Shown here in pieces: positions 1-12,981 of a DNA stretch of 64,000 bases (position 1 is the first letter of the stretch; every line of letters begins with the position of its first letter). Under the pieces are notes generated by a model. It saw nothing but the letters and a program-made list of their open reading frames with translations, was not told where the DNA came from and did no database searches. The DNA is from Antedon mediterranea (Eukaryota; Echinodermata; Crinoidea; Comatulida; Antedonidae): positions 26,270,288 through 26,334,287 of the forward strand of contig NC_092676.1 in assembly GCF_964355755.1 (NCBI RefSeq). Reading direction: 5' to 3'. Both the position numbers and the translations under genes were made by a program.

Positions 1-48
1 ATTGGAAGGCAAACATGTTAACCAACAGGCTACTGCGCCACTATCGAT
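1..48 (-). repeat. tRNA-headed SINE, head only
   Basis: Reading the minus strand, the sequence resembles a tRNA A box (TAGCCTGTTGGTTAACATG) and matches the head of the SINE at 39645-39781. The rest lies outside the window. It is inside a TRAPPC10 intron. Confidence 0.5.
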
Positions 49-99
49 ACTTTAACCTGATTAATCAAAGTAGGTGAGATAAAGTTTGATTTCCAGTAC

Positions 100-3000
100 C
101 TCTAGAATCCGTAGTTCTTGAACACAATTGTAAAGAAAAGCAATCGTTCTATTGGCGACCTCAAGAGGTCGATTGAGGAAGAGTAGAAGCACACACTGAC
201 GTGAGAACAAGTAGTTTCTGATGTCTAGGAGCGTTGGTTTGCCGGTCTTGATCAGATCTCGAATTTGTTGATTTATTGGTCGTGAAAGATCCAAGCCATC
301 CCACCGTGTGCAGTTACCTTGAAACTTAATCAGCCAATCAGGTGCTTCTATTACAAACAAACAAAAAGACAATTTGGTTTATTTTTAATAAAAATGTAGT
401 TTTACATTATTGCAGTGTTATTATTATTTTTTATCAAAATGAATCAAATCAAATTCTACTTACTTGCAGCTTGGGAGTTGATAACAAATTGCGAGAAAAG
501 TGCATCAAGCTCATCATATTGCACAAGTGCTTCGTCGTACTGCCGCAACATCTCATAAACGAACGCTAGTTCTTCCTATATAATTTGTTTAAAAAATAAG
601 TAACAAGTAAAGTGATTTAAGTACCTAAATCTTTTACTTTAAATTTGTAGAATTAATAAAAAATGATTTCTACCATCCAACAGCGGATCATGACAATTAC
701 ACTACAGTATGATTAGGAACTCATTCCTTCTAAACTCTCATATAAGGCTTAGGTAGTGGCACTGTATTGACCTAAAAAAAAATTGCGTACCTCTGACAGG
801 ATTTGAACCAAATACCCTGGGATTTGTAAGCAAGTAAGTTAAAAACCAATCCACAGTACCACTTTTAAAATTCCAAAAACACTACAAACCTGTAGCAGAA
901 AATACTGATTGAAATCCCAGCCAGGTTCATTTCGACGTTCTCGTTCTGCCCTCATTTTTTCTTCAAACTTGCCAAGATTGCGATTATATGAGATGAGAAG
1001 CAGCTGCCGAAGGCGTGTCAGAAACACGTTCCAAGATTCTTGCGACCTCACTGACGGAACGGGATTATTTGGCTCATGTAAAACTATACATCTGTTTATA
1101 AATACAGAAGCACAAAAAATTTATAAAATAAATAAATAACAGGAAATTGAATAATACTTTTGTAAAGCTCTGTCTACACTATCAAACTATATGTGACAAA
1201 AAAATGTGATGTACCCATATATGGACATGACGATGTCATATCACTACCATATTTTGGCATATCACTACCATATTTGGGTATTTGAGTTTTACATTCACAG
1301 TAATCAGCGGTAAACTTGCCTGTCGGATTGTTTGCTACAAAAGTCGTTTTTAATTTTGTCAAACACCGAGGTCCGTGGTAGCAATTTCGTTTTCTGTCCA
1401 CGCTTTGGGTTGCTCGCTTCTACGAGAACTATCATCCAATCATTGATGTTCTTCTCTCTAAGTAACTGTTGCCATTTTGATATCTCTTCTTTGACGACAA
1501 TCTTGTAAGCATCAACATCCTAAATGGAAAAAAAATAACTAAAAATAAGGTTATATTGCATGATAATACATATAACCTAATAATTTACAATTGGATATTA
1601 AAGGGGACTTTCATAGGAATTCCTTATTAATCAAGCATTAAGTTGTTACTACAACTATGCCTATCATTTATCATCTATCTGAATAAAAACCTATTACAGT
1701 ATTGTGAAAAAGTCTGTTTAATTTACATTACTATATTTTAATTTTATTTACAGTTTTCAATAATTACTGAGAAGAAGAGGACCTACTGTATATCATAGGA
1801 TTTTTTGGATTATTTGACATTTGTGAATTATTTTTTTTTTAGACTTTGAACTAATGTTCATTGTCTAATCTTGACATACACAAAATAAAGTATAATAAAC
1901 ACACCGGACATTCGGTCCAATACAAATGAAAGAACGATTGATGTAGAAGCTGTCTGCTGCCCTCATATTGTAAGATGTCAATTGAAAACGGCACAAACTG
2001 CACATCTACAGATATCGTCTTTGGTGCTCTCCCATATGACCTGTACAATCAAACATAACATTATTTGTAAAATAAACTTTCTATAATATAATATTTTATG
2101 ATCATAATTTATTTTCAGACTATACGAAGGTGCTCAGAGACCAAGATGAATAACAAATTATAGAATGGTTTGATAGAATAAAAATGATACTCGCCCTGTA
2201 AGCAAGAGGTCGCAAGTTCGAATCCCACTGGAGACATTTTTTCATACAACTAAAAAAATATGGAACTTTCGCCGATGAGCTATGCTCGACCCGATTATAA
2301 GATCATGTCCCAAATTTGAGCACTGTTTCTATAATTTGACAGTATGAATAATTGGACAACCTACACATTTAATATATCAACTGAAGAACTTATTTGATGA
2401 TCCATCATTGAAGGGTCATGAGCTGTCAATCGAATGAATGAATAATATAAGTTTACCACCATCAATTAAATTTTCGCAATAAAAAAGAAATTTTTATTAC
2501 TTACCTGCGCCACTCAACAGTATCTCTTGGCAGACTCTGTATCAATTCAGGGTGGAGTGATTTAAAAAGTTCTTGCTCACCATGACCTGCAATTTGTCAA
2601 AAATTGGTACAATATATTTTTATTAATATATTAAAAATATATATAATCAAAAAAATTAGCATATAATTATAAAGAAAGTTTGAGGGATAAAATCGACTCT
2701 AAAACTGATTTCAAAGAATGTGGTATAAAAGGCTAAAATCCAATAATCTGAAAGGGTAATTAAGTATACTACAAATATCAATATTTTAATATTACCTAAT
2801 TTTATTAATCAATTTTAAGGCCCAAAAATAAAATTCCTATTTAAATTAGGTAACTAGGCTAAATGATATATTGTGATCAGGTACAGAAAATAGTTATCTT
2901 AGTATTCATTTAATGTATCACAAAAATAGAAAGTTTATTCACATAACTGGCCAGAATTAGCCTTGAGAAAATTTGTAGGGGAAGGAGATCACTTCCTGTT

Positions 3001-3187
3001 AAAAATGCTGTTATCAAAAATGTTAAGGGTGAGCAATTATTTTCGCTTTGTTCATTGAGGCTCCAGCTAAGGCTAGGCTTCATACTACAATAAGTACACC
3101 TAAATATGCCTGTATACAGACAAAAACAATTGTAATGTGAAGAAGAATAAATTAAAACGTACACGTTACAATAGGTTTGTTCTCCAT
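100..3187 (-). CDS. TRAPPC10: TRAPPC10, 5' half (coding exons 1-7; continues past the left edge)
   Basis: Subunit of the TRAPPII vesicle-tethering complex, acting in ER-Golgi and intra-Golgi traffic as part of a Rab exchange factor. Seven coding exons join in frame (1005 nt, 335 codons): 3187-3163, 2586-2505, 2040-1905, 1519-1320, 1091-890, 575-464, 347-100. Recognition rests on family signatures: start MENKPIVTC, then RSYGRAPK, FLHIYWTEC-like FFHLYWTECP, KLLPRTSVFDKIKNDF, SQESWNVFLTRLRQLLL, NLGKFEEKMR, YDELDALFSQF and LFSRQCVLLLFL. Human TRAPPC10 is about 1250 aa, so roughly a quarter is present; bases 1-99 are intron. The intron at 1092-1319 has a GC donor (AG|gcaagt) and is the only choice that keeps phase. 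The ATG is 186 bp from the CMSS1 ATG on the other strand, implying a shared promoter. Confidence 0.95.
722..850 (-). repeat. Diverged tRNA-headed SINE
   Basis: On the minus strand a B-box-like GGTTCAAATCC lies in a context similar to the SINE at 39645-39781 (short spacer, GGGTATT, then the CTAAGCC segment). It abuts exon 5 of TRAPPC10 on its intron side. Diverged, so family membership is inferred. Confidence 0.45.
1165..1281. mobile_element. Palindromic MITE family A, copy 1 (3' truncated)
   Basis: Begins with the family A terminal repeat AAGCTCTGTCTACACTATC and contains the core GGACATGA..GTCATATCACTACC, but lacks the other terminal repeat. It lies about 40 bp inside the GC-AG intron of TRAPPC10. 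Confidence 0.85.
2190..2456 (+). repeat. tRNA-derived SINE-like repeat
   Basis: Carries a B-box-like AAGTTCGAATCCC followed by an unrelated body and a short ATGAATGAATAAT tail, the usual layout of a tRNA-derived SINE. It lies in TRAPPC10 intron 2. No functional cloverleaf was found. Confidence 0.5.
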
Positions 3188-3373
3188 ATCATCTAGACAT
3201 CTGAAAACACTAATATTTGGCAAGACCTACTAGAGGCTAGGCCTACTATCGTTAACTTTTGTAATGTTTTTAATTTTTTGACCACCTCATTTTTCTTGAG
3301 CACCCCCTCTATGTGTGACGAGAGAGAGCAAAGATAGAATTGAAAAAAAGTCAGCAGACGACAAAAAACAAGC
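3188..3373. promoter_or_regulatory. Bidirectional promoter region TRAPPC10 / CMSS1
   Basis: Only 186 bp separate the two divergent start codons, so both 5' UTRs and promoters must lie here or overlap. No TATA box is evident at a convincing distance. The call comes from gene geometry, not from a recognised motif. Confidence 0.7.
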
Positions 3374-5664
3374 ATGGGCGACGATTTGGACAACGAGTGG
3401 TGGTTGACAGAAAAAGAACAAACTGAAAAATACGCCGATAAAGAACAAGAATATGGTATAATAAGATTTTACATGAAACTTCCTTTTTAGAGCAACATTT
3501 TCGATATCTCTTGTTAGTCCTAGATTTTAATAAGAATAAGATGTCTCTATTTAGTAAACAATATAGGGCTAGGCCCTAGGTAGGCTAGGCCAAATGCTAG
3601 CCTTCACAAGAGTTGTAAGTAGGTTCTAAACTTACCACCACGGCACCGCAGAAGGTTGCCGACTAGCCCTAATTTCGGCCGCCTAACACTTGGTCGCGGC
3701 TGATTGTGGTAAAAGTAGTTTTAGGATGAGGTGGTGAACTATATTATTGTTGGATTAAGAATAGACTTAGGTCTAGGCCTACGCCTAATTATTTTTTTAA
3801 TGTACCACTGAGTCAATAATTGTAAACATACAATTAAATAAATGATGATTTCTGTCAGCTTTATTTGTGTTGTGGTCTTCATATAATTTATATTGTAAAT
3901 AGTGTCATACACTTAAGTGAGGGTCCATAATGATCAGCTTCGGCTGGATGCACCACCCTCGTAAAATATTGTTGAAATAAAAATAAAATAAATACAATTT
4001 TACTGACATTTCATTTGGGCAATTCATAAAAATTCAATTAAGAATTATAGATAACTAAATACTATTAGTATTTCTTTTTTATTATCATTCAACAGATGTT
4101 TCAAATTCGAAAGGCAAAGTAAAAGGTGCTGGAAATAAGAAAAGAAGTTATGATGCAGTTGCTGTGGTAGAGGAGACAAGTGGACAAGTAAAGAAAAAGA
4201 AGAAGGTAATAACAATAGTTAGTATATACTGTCTCGCAAAAATTAATAAACAAGTTTAAGTGTGAGAAAAGATCATTAAAGCTTGGTTCCCACTAGCGAC
4301 GCAACCTACATAAGAAAATGCCCTTTCTATAATTGTGTTTGATTATGCAATACAGCACGCTTTAAGCATCAACAAGAGTGTCGGTCACATATTTGATCCT
4401 ACTTGAGACTTTGGGTTAAAATTAATTAATAAACTATGTTTTGTTTTACATAGCCTAAAAAGAAGAAAACTGAAGAGGAAGAAGTTAAGGAATCTGCAGG
4501 GCAATGGAGCGATGTAGTTGCATCTTTACGGGATAACTTTAAGGGAAAGATTCCCGTTATAGAATTTGAAGACTTAATATTGTCTGGTAAGTCGTTTTAC
4601 AATAACAATTTATCTTATAACAATCTGGGTCATTTTGTACATTAAAAAAAGTATACCATTTATGTTGAATCTGAATATTTTTATTAATCAACTCTCCGGA
4701 CTCTCTTAAAACCAGAAACTCTCCCAACAACCAGAAGGTCCCAAATTCTGTTTTACCATTAAAAACACATTCCGAATACCAGACTATTAAAAAAACCATA
4801 TTAGGCCAGCCCAAATGTGTCTGGTATTGGGAGAGTTGACTGACATACAATACATAGAAAAGTTTAAATGTACAATCCAAAACCATGACTTTGTTGCTAT
4901 TCCATTTTAAAGTTAAGTAATAAATAGTTTTTTCATTTTTTGGTACATTATCCTAAACTTTAGAACACTTCTATTTCCAGAAGAAAATTTTCTTCCACAC
5001 AATGAATATTTAAATGATCTATCAACGTACTTAACTTGTACAATACGAAAGTGGAAGAAGCTGTCTGCCTCAGATGAGTTGAAGACAAAATCTCCAATAG
5101 TTTTAGTTATAACATCCGCAGCAAAGAGGGCGGTAGATTTAAATCGACAAGCAAATAACTTTAAAGGAAAGTGTACTTCTGCCAAATTATTTGCGAAACA
5201 TATGAAAGTAAGTAGAAAACGGGGAATTTTTTTTTTCAATAGCCTACTATAGTAGTTAGCTGATACTAGCCCACATGCCATTTTTGCAAACCTGCGCTAG
5301 ACTTGCCCTGCCTACACTTTTTTCAATATCCTTATGTTTATATAATTATTATTACTATAAGTGAAGTTGCAATATTAATTATTTAATATTATATTAATAG
5401 GTTTCAGAGCAATCAAAATTCTTGTCAAAAAACAAAGTCCATTTTGCTGTTGGTACTCCAAACCGTGTCTCATCACTCATTGACCAAGATGCCTTGGACA
5501 TTACAGCGGTCAAATATGTCATTTTGGACTGGAACTTTCGCGATCTCAAAAAACGTAGAATGGTCGATATACCAGAGATAAAGAAGGATTTGTTGAATTT
5601 TTTGAAAGACAATGTTTTGCCGACGATATTAAATGGAAGTCGATTGAAAATTGGTATTTACTGA
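3374..5664 (+). CDS. CMSS1: CMSS1 (cms1 ribosomal small subunit homolog)
   Basis: Nucleolar protein linked to small-subunit ribosome biogenesis, related to yeast Cms1 and structurally DEAD-helicase-like. Five exons join without frame breaks: 3374-3455, 4096-4205, 4454-4586, 4981-5207, 5401-5664; 816 nt, 271 aa (human 279 aa). Order: acidic N-terminus starting MGDDLDNEWW; Lys-rich stretch (residues about 50-75) like a nucleolar signal; then the conserved body with SPIVLVITSAAKRAVDLNR, AKLFAKHMKV, VGTPNRVSSLI and the strongly conserved DWNFRDLKKRRMVDIPEIKK near the C-terminus. The last exon ends in TGA at 5662-5664, 222 bp before the end of the convergent STAND pseudogene. A family B MITE fragment lies in intron 2. 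Confidence 0.95.
3895..4008 (+). repeat. LINE 3'-end-like fragment
   Basis: A non-coding segment ending in repeated AAATAAA-type A-rich units, after a GC-richer block unlike the surrounding intron. It resembles the 3' tail of a non-LTR retrotransposon. Family unknown; based on composition and tail only. In CMSS1 intron 1. Confidence 0.3.
4278..4310 (+). mobile_element. Family B MITE fragment
   Basis: Matches one end of the palindromic family B element (GCTTGGTTCCCACTAGCGAC) found complete at 13918-14071 and 55313-55493. Only the terminal segment remains. Confidence 0.6.
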
Positions 5665-5886
5665 AACCACAGAGAGCATTAAAGTAAGTTTTTAATTCTG
5701 TGATGTTTTTCCAAGAAATTTATTTTCTCTAAATTGCTTGATGTGGTACAGAATTCAATGTAAATGTAAAGCAGAACAGAGCGGAGAAATAAATTCAGAA
5801 CTTTTTCATAGGCTTATATATAGAGCTGCAAAGACCAACGTTTTGTTACGACTTGTCAAAAGTTTTTTTTTTATCCAGTCTGTCTG

Positions 5887-8800
5887 TCAGTCCGTCTTGA
5901 TGAAAATACATCTTTTGCTTGTGCTTCTTCTACATCATCTACACTGGTACAAAGGCACGCTCCCTTTGGAGGGAAGGGTTTCATTGCAGATGTAGCAAAG
6001 CTGGTTTTGTTGTAGTGATTGATGTTCCTTGCAATAATAGGCTATATGTAAAGAAAATTATTAGTATTATTATTGCAGATACTGTACAGTAATGCAATGC
6101 TGTATATTCAAACACATTTAGCTAAACAAAATAAAATTAGGATTTACTATATTTTTAAATATTTAACTTAGTGATTTATACAGTATTAGCAATGCAGTTT
6201 AGCAGTTTACACAAAATATTTACTTGCTTGATACTACCGTAGATGTTAATGGGTCAGTAATAGCTCATATGACCTTTCCTATCTTTTTATGCAACAAAAC
6301 CATAAATACTAATTGAATATTGAATTGAATATATTTGGTTGATGCATGTTCATACCTTCATTCTGCTGATGTTGATAGAGTTTTGGAACCTCATTAGCAC
6401 ACAGAACGCAGCAGTTTCTGTTAGTCCTCCGCGACACCACGCTGCTGATGCCTCCTTTTGCATCTGCACAGGCGACACACATCCTCATAGGATGTGATGT
6501 TGCATCTCGTTCCCAGTCTGCTTTACAACGAAAATCCTGTCAATTAAGAACAAAGTATAACCTCTATTATTAAGGGGACACCTTCAGGACCCAATAAATT
6601 GTCCACTATGTAGGGTTGCCATAGTGTTAAAATATACCTCCTTTTCATTTTATATGAGAAAGTGTTTCCTGAATTAGCGTTCTAATGTTAAGTGTTTATA
6701 TAGAGCATTCCACAAACAATGTCGTCTCTGTGGACTCTCCAAAAAGACTCGTTTTACCATCAGAACCATGGAGCGAGTAAGCCTCAAACCTTTGCCATAA
6801 ATTACAGTTCAACTGTCTTAACTGCTCATCCTCTCACTACACTACTTACTAACTGTATAGTTTAGGATTCTATGACTTGTTCAAATTTTCTCAAATTATT
6901 AATAAAAACTATTGGATCATGAAGAGCATGAAATTGATTGGACTGAAAAGATTAGGACTCAATGTGCTGTGAAATGGATTTCTAGTTTTATCCTACAATA
7001 AATCAATTTTACCTTTAGTTGCTTAGCAATGGCAAAAGCATCCATTTGGTTTCGTCTGGTATCATGCATCAGAAAATTAACCAATCTTTTGATCTCTCCA
7101 GCTTCTCGGAGCTGGTATGGCAGCTCTGTGATCACCAGTTTAGAATTATTGCAGTGATGCTCAAAGAAGTCTGCTAACTTTAAATGGACTGCTTTATATT
7201 TTTTCTGATCACTTAGTAGTTCTTTTTTAACAGTCTTAAAAAGAAGAGGCCCCAGGTTGGAATCTTTGAATGAATTGATGGAATTAAGATAACCAGCAAG
7301 AGATAGAGTTTTTTGGAAAAGTTTAAGAAAACATATGTGAGGCGACTTAATTGGACTCTTTATCATTAATTAATTTTTGTTCTCATTTATGAAAGAAGCT
7401 CTTTATTTTGTTATTGAGTTCAAAAGCAGTAATAAATAATAAATTAAAAAAATTATAAATATTTTTGTTATTTCCAATTTTGTATTTTACATTATCTGAT
7501 TTCGTATTTTTCAAATGTTATTGTTATCATAATAATTTTATTTAAAAAAAAGCAAAAAAATAACAAATAATTATCATAAATACTGTACCCTGATAATAGA
7601 TGAATGGAAGAAGTTAAACTGGTCTATCCGTCCTGGTCTGCTGCTATTCCTCAGAAAAGACTTCAATGTTCTCCTAGCCCGAGTCCACAGCATCATTGGA
7701 GCTGGTGTCTGGCAGTTTCCAAGGATCAATTTCAACTCTGTTTCTGTTAGGCCTTGTCGAGAACACTCTAAAAGGCATAGAATCTGGAAGATTCAAATGA
7801 AAGTGTCATTTACCAAACTATATTTCTAGATCATGATTAAAGCAGAACTTTCCTGTATTGATTAGGACAATTTGTGTATAGTAGTTAATATTTAAATTAT
7901 TAAATTGTAAAATACAGTACAGTAAATTATCAATATTAAGATTTTCTTTCAACATTTTTGCTGGAGAGTATTTTGGTAATATTCACCTCTTTCACATAGC
8001 CTGTGTCATCTTCCTTTATCATTCTCCTGATGATCTCCGCCAACAGATCTTCTAGAATGAATGGCAGTGACTTGATAAATTCTGTCAGGCGTTGAAATAA
8101 TCCAAATACGCGTAGCTCTTCACATGCCAACCACAACCAGAGAACATTTTCAGCTCCTTGAGATGTTGTGAGCAGGGATAGTTGCTCTGGATCTAAACTC
8201 TCTCTAAAATCCAGGATATTATTAATATATTTTTATACAGAAATAGAATTCATGACAATTAAAAGTATGTGAAAAATCACTAGGTTTATACAGTCTCGGT
8301 TTATTTGTATCTTACCTTATTGTACAACTTGAAGTAATTTTCAACAAGTTTTGTTCTTGCACTCTCAGGCAAGTTTGGAAGGTCAAGTTGATATGCTTCA
8401 GGCGACACAGAATCGAGGTTGCCTAGGGTTACAGGATCACGTGTTGTACTGATGATGAAGCGCACAGTGTTATAGCTTTTTGCTGGAATCCATTTTAGAA
8501 AGTCTGTACAATGGGTTAACTTGAATAAAATTGAAAAGTATTTTATTTTAGTATATTGTGTAAGACCTTCAGATAGTGATTGTTAAGTTCATTTTTTAGA
8601 GATCCTGTCTGGTTATGCGTGTTGTTTTTTCTTGTTCTTTTATGTTTTGTATTGTATTTTTATTTATCGCTTGGAGACAAGATAAAGAAATTGTTTTTAA
8701 ACAATACCCTCGGCATACCGCTGCTGAGGGTGTCTTACAATTCACTTTATGACAGAAATAAAATGAATCTGAAAACATTTAAACGAGGAAGGAAGTCATA

Positions 8801-11490
8801 TATTCTAGTCAAAGGTCATTGCTTTACCTATTACTTTGTATGAGTATTGTTGTATATTGACATCATGTTTATAATGTAGATCATACCTGATTCACTGCAT
8901 CCACTACAACCAATAGCTGTTCCTTTGATTTGCCGAATTCTTTCAACATCGTCAAATAAACTGGTAAAGCCCGACTATACTTAAAATCTCTCTTCATTTC
9001 TTCCAATCTCTTGTCTTTTGCACAAAAAAAAAAAAATTATTGTTATGTATTTATATACAATAGGGTTTGTGAATGTTAGTGAATGTCCTGACAAGGGTGC
9101 ATTCATTACTACTGGAGGTGGAGGTTAACCAAGACTTTTATTCGGGAATGAAAAAGTTTAGTTTGAAAGAGATTTTTCATTATAAATGCAAAATAATGTA
9201 TGATAATACCGTCGTGTTTAGTAATTGCTTCACAAAGTCTGGGCAGGAGGCTAGCAGGGTCTGTTGATCCGCAACCAACAAAGTGGTAGAACACATTCAG
9301 ACTAGCCTATAACGAGATATTAATAATGGTTTTTATTAAAACATATATTCATTTTTGAAGATGTTTTTATTATGTTTCTTTCCACCAGCCTACAATAAGA
9401 TATTGATAATAATCTTTTTTTTAAATTAAAATATATGATTTCATTGTGATGATGTTTTTGTTATGTTTTACCTTCTTAGCCTCATAAACGCATTTTGCCA
9501 TGAGGGCGCTCTTTCCTTGTCCAGAGTCTGCCATAATCACCAGGGGTGGTGTCTTGACACTACCGGAAGCCAAACCACCGACTTTCTTGTTTTCTGCTGG
9601 CAAACATCGAGACTTAATGAACTCTGTCTCTATAACAATCTTGTCTGTGGCAAACTTTAGCATGGTTTCCACTAATTCTTCTCGTCCATAAACATAGTTG
9701 GATCTTCCGAAGGTGTAGGAAACTGGGTGATTATAGCTTGTTTAAAGTAGTTTGTGACCAGCTCTGCAAATGTTTCTAACCCTTTCAAGCTCACCTATAA
9801 AATGATAATTGTAGAATATGGTACTACTGACAGTGTGTATGTTAAGAAGGTTAAGTGGATTCTAATTTCAGTTCGGCACTTAAAATTTGCCACTTTTAGG
9901 CGCTGGGACCCCCTATGTCAAAATCCTGAATCAACCACTACAAAGGACACAAGTAAGACAACATGTAGGCAAAGAGCAAACTACAGAATCAAATCTTGGC
10001 TCTAGTCTAAAGTGTGCTGCAGATGGATAGCCTGCTGAACAGTACCTTATTTTTCTCAATTCCTTCTACCTCACATTCATAGTCCTTTACCTGGTTTGGA
10101 AAGGTATCTCGAAGTCGTCCCTTTAGCTCCTAAAAAAAAAATTGTGACACAATTATGCCATTCTACTGTACACTAAATATTGAGATAAAGATAATTGCCA
10201 AATACTTCAAGTTAGAAAGGCGTAACTTACCTTTAACTGAGCAACAGCAAGAGGGTCCTTATCCACAAAGGAGAAGAAATAGTGCATTGGGGTTTTTATT
10301 GCGGAAGGCTCCATTGATTATCTCCATGTGAGTTATGGAAAACCCTGGAATCCATTTATATTGTGCAACAATGTCAGATGGAACATCACTTTCCCCTGGA
10401 ATCCATCCATATCTATAAAAACAAAAATCACTAATACAGTAAATACAGAGCAGAGAATACAAAATAGATACAATCATTTTGAAACAGAGAGTAATTTTGA
10501 CTCAATATTGAATGACTGTTTAAGAGTCGGAATCAGTGTCCAAGTGGTCTTTTGTAGTTCTTTATTTTCACCACATTTTGTAAGTTTATATTTGTTTGTT
10601 ATCCATTGACTGGAACCATAAAATCACTTACCGTTCACTTAACATGTTCAGGAAGAATCCATTGCCTTCTGTCTCATCGTGACCTCTCTCAATTTCTTCT
10701 AAACATGTGCAAAGGATGGTTCTGGTTGTAGAGTCTTTTGGAACACCCCACCGAAGATCACATTCAATCAAATGTAGGTGGCGCTTTTCACAGAATTCTC
10801 GTAAATCTGGGAATACCTAAGATTTAGTGAAACTAACTTGCTAAAAAAAAATAGTTAGAAGAATATTGCAATTTCGTATTATTTGTGTATGTTATCCGGT
10901 TTCCATTTTTAAACATTAATGTCGAATAGAGTAGGTCTACACTATCAAGCTTTATGTGTCAAAATAATGTGATGTGCCCATATATGGACATGATGGGCAC
11001 ATCACTACTAAATAAATTTGAACACATCACACTTTTTTTGTCAAACTAGTTGGATAGTGTAGACAGAGCTTCATCTCTTCATGAGTAGAGCATCTTCTAA
11101 AGGGCAGAAAATAAAAGCTAACCTAATTGTCAAATTATAACAACAACAATGTGAAATGTGTTCAAGGCAACTACTGTGTATATAAGAAATTACAAGATCA
11201 AAACATATTCTATGAAAACAACCAATGCTACTGTAGAGTGGGGCTTTATTAATTGTCGTAGAACTTACCTCTTTTACTAACACCTCCCTCTCAGCATAAA
11301 AGTCAGCAAATGTTGATGAAACAAACAAACGAATCACCTGCCAGCCACTGGCCTTTGTTGATGGTCCAATATGTTCCTCCTTCTTTGATGAGCATTGTGC
11401 TTCAAGAATTTGCCAACATTTTTGGATGGCATCCAGGATGGATTCATTCTCAGTGTCCTTGGGTAATGTTTCTGAAGTGTTGGCAGCCAT
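5887..11490 (-). pseudogene. DUF4062-NACHT STAND NTPase, tandem copy with frame breaks
   Basis: Paralogue of the intact gene at 13115-22444, exon for exon. Exons: 11490-11269, 10816-10632, 10412-10231, 10129-10046, 9794-9472, 9306-9210, 9014-8887, 8519-8316, 8199-7987, 7783-7589, 7234-7013, 6536-6356, 6041-5935 (to 5887 past a stop). Five of these (128, 204, 213, 222, 181 nt) have the same length as in the sister gene. DUF4062 start (WQVIRLFVSSTF, ECDLRWGVP), P-loop (ADSGQGKS), Walker B (LLVVVDAVNQ) and a CxxC tail (CVAC, CCVLC, CYIC) are visible. Lesions: one extra base near 10275 giving TAA at about 10259; a frame break near 9700 (exon 323 nt against 315); TGA at 5935-5937 inside the last CxxC. 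No equivalent of the sister's first exon was found. Assembly errors could explain some lesions, but three make a decaying copy likelier. Confidence 0.65.
10934..11071. mobile_element. MITE family A, copy 2
   Basis: Both terminal repeats are present around a shortened core in which the CACTACC block is partly lost. It lies in the first intron of the STAND pseudogene. Confidence 0.85.
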
Positions 11491-12968
11491 TGTAATGTTC
11501 AGACTTTTGTCTTGAATACACAAATTATATATACCTGTATTGCCTCCCTTTGTTACAATTTATAAATATTGCCTCCATTCAAATAATTGTTAACATTTTT
11601 TGTGAATATCCCATTCTAATGTTGCATAGTTTTTTACTAAAAAAAATTTATTTACCTGTAACTGTAATCTAAAGCAAACAATTGTCAAATTGGCTGCCAG
11701 TTTTTTTTTTTGGTTAAATTTAATTGTTAAAAGTTAAAACATTTTTTCATTTTTTCTTTCTACTATTTAGTTTTGTTATGGTTATGATAACTACTACTAG
11801 ATCAGTAACTTCACTTTTGATTTGTAGCACATAGGGGTTGATCCAGGATTTTTCAAACAGAGGAGTGGTATCGATTCAAATATCTCCAGATTTATATTAT
11901 TGCCTAATAAGTCTCCCTGGATTTAATGCCTATAATTGTATAAACAATGCCTATACTAATACTATGCAAATGTCTCAACATAGAAACAAATTAACAAAAT
12001 ATTTACCTTGATTTTTATTATCTGGATAAAGCAATTGATGATAGAAATGCTGGTAGTAGCCAGTTTCAGTCAGAGAAATGTGTTGCGTTTTAAAGATTAT
12101 TATGAAATAAACAACTTCAGAAAAGATCCTACCTAAGTAATTCTCTCTCTCTGATTGTAAAAGCACTGCTTATTTCTTGTGAATAATAATACATATATAT
12201 CCTTAGCTTCCTTTGTAATGTATTTTGCTACCTGTCCTCGCTTTATCTTTGATGTTTTGAATAAGGCCAATTTGTCATAACTTCCTATATACTGTAGTAT
12301 ACAAGGTCATATATTATTATGTCATAAGTTTTGACATGAATTTTAGGGCCTGTTTGTAAAAGTCAATTTTGTATATTTACAATCATATCTTAGTTCACAG
12401 ACTTGGAAAAGTATATGATGGGAAAAACCTTCATTATTATTATTAAATATTTTTTATATAAATTTTAACTGCCATTTCAACTGCAATATTAATGAAATGC
12501 AGTTAGATTTGTAGTCGTCGATAGCTAAAAGAAGTTTAGTTTACTATCAAAATATAATAATCATCTTTTAACTATTAGTTAATACAGAATACAATAAATA
12601 TCAGACAATCAAATACTATAATACATTTTATAATTGTTTCTAAAAAACTATTTGCAATACAAAAAGCAAAAAAATATACCGTATATTTTGGCAAGATTAT
12701 ACTAATAGTTTACATTAATCTGTCCTATTGGAAACTGTCTTTGGTGACTCATTCCAGCACACATCCCACTTTTGATTAAAAGTATGTAAAACATTGTAGA
12801 TTTAATTATCACTGTTTATTAATTACATATTTCTGTTTTTGCTTCTTGTGTGAACACAATGTTGATTTTTATTCAATAGATGGAAACTTCCCCAATTGCC
12901 AGAGTCCAGTGTCGGAAATGTAAACCAGAATTGTCTAGTCTCCATTTCCTTTCTGTTTGTTAAGTATC
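11491..12968. other. Intergenic spacer between the tandem STAND genes; nothing coding seen
   Basis: AT-rich sequence with short hydrophobic ORFs only. It should hold the promoter of the downstream copy, but no motif stands out. It ends at a 13-bp repeat (12969-12981) that flanks MITE copy 3. Confidence 0.6.
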
Positions 12969-12981
12969 TAACTATTCTTTA

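Noticed and set aside
4557-5281. Minus-strand frames of 109 and 122 codons
   Set aside because: Antisense to CMSS1 exons and introns; the plus-strand protein explains the conservation.
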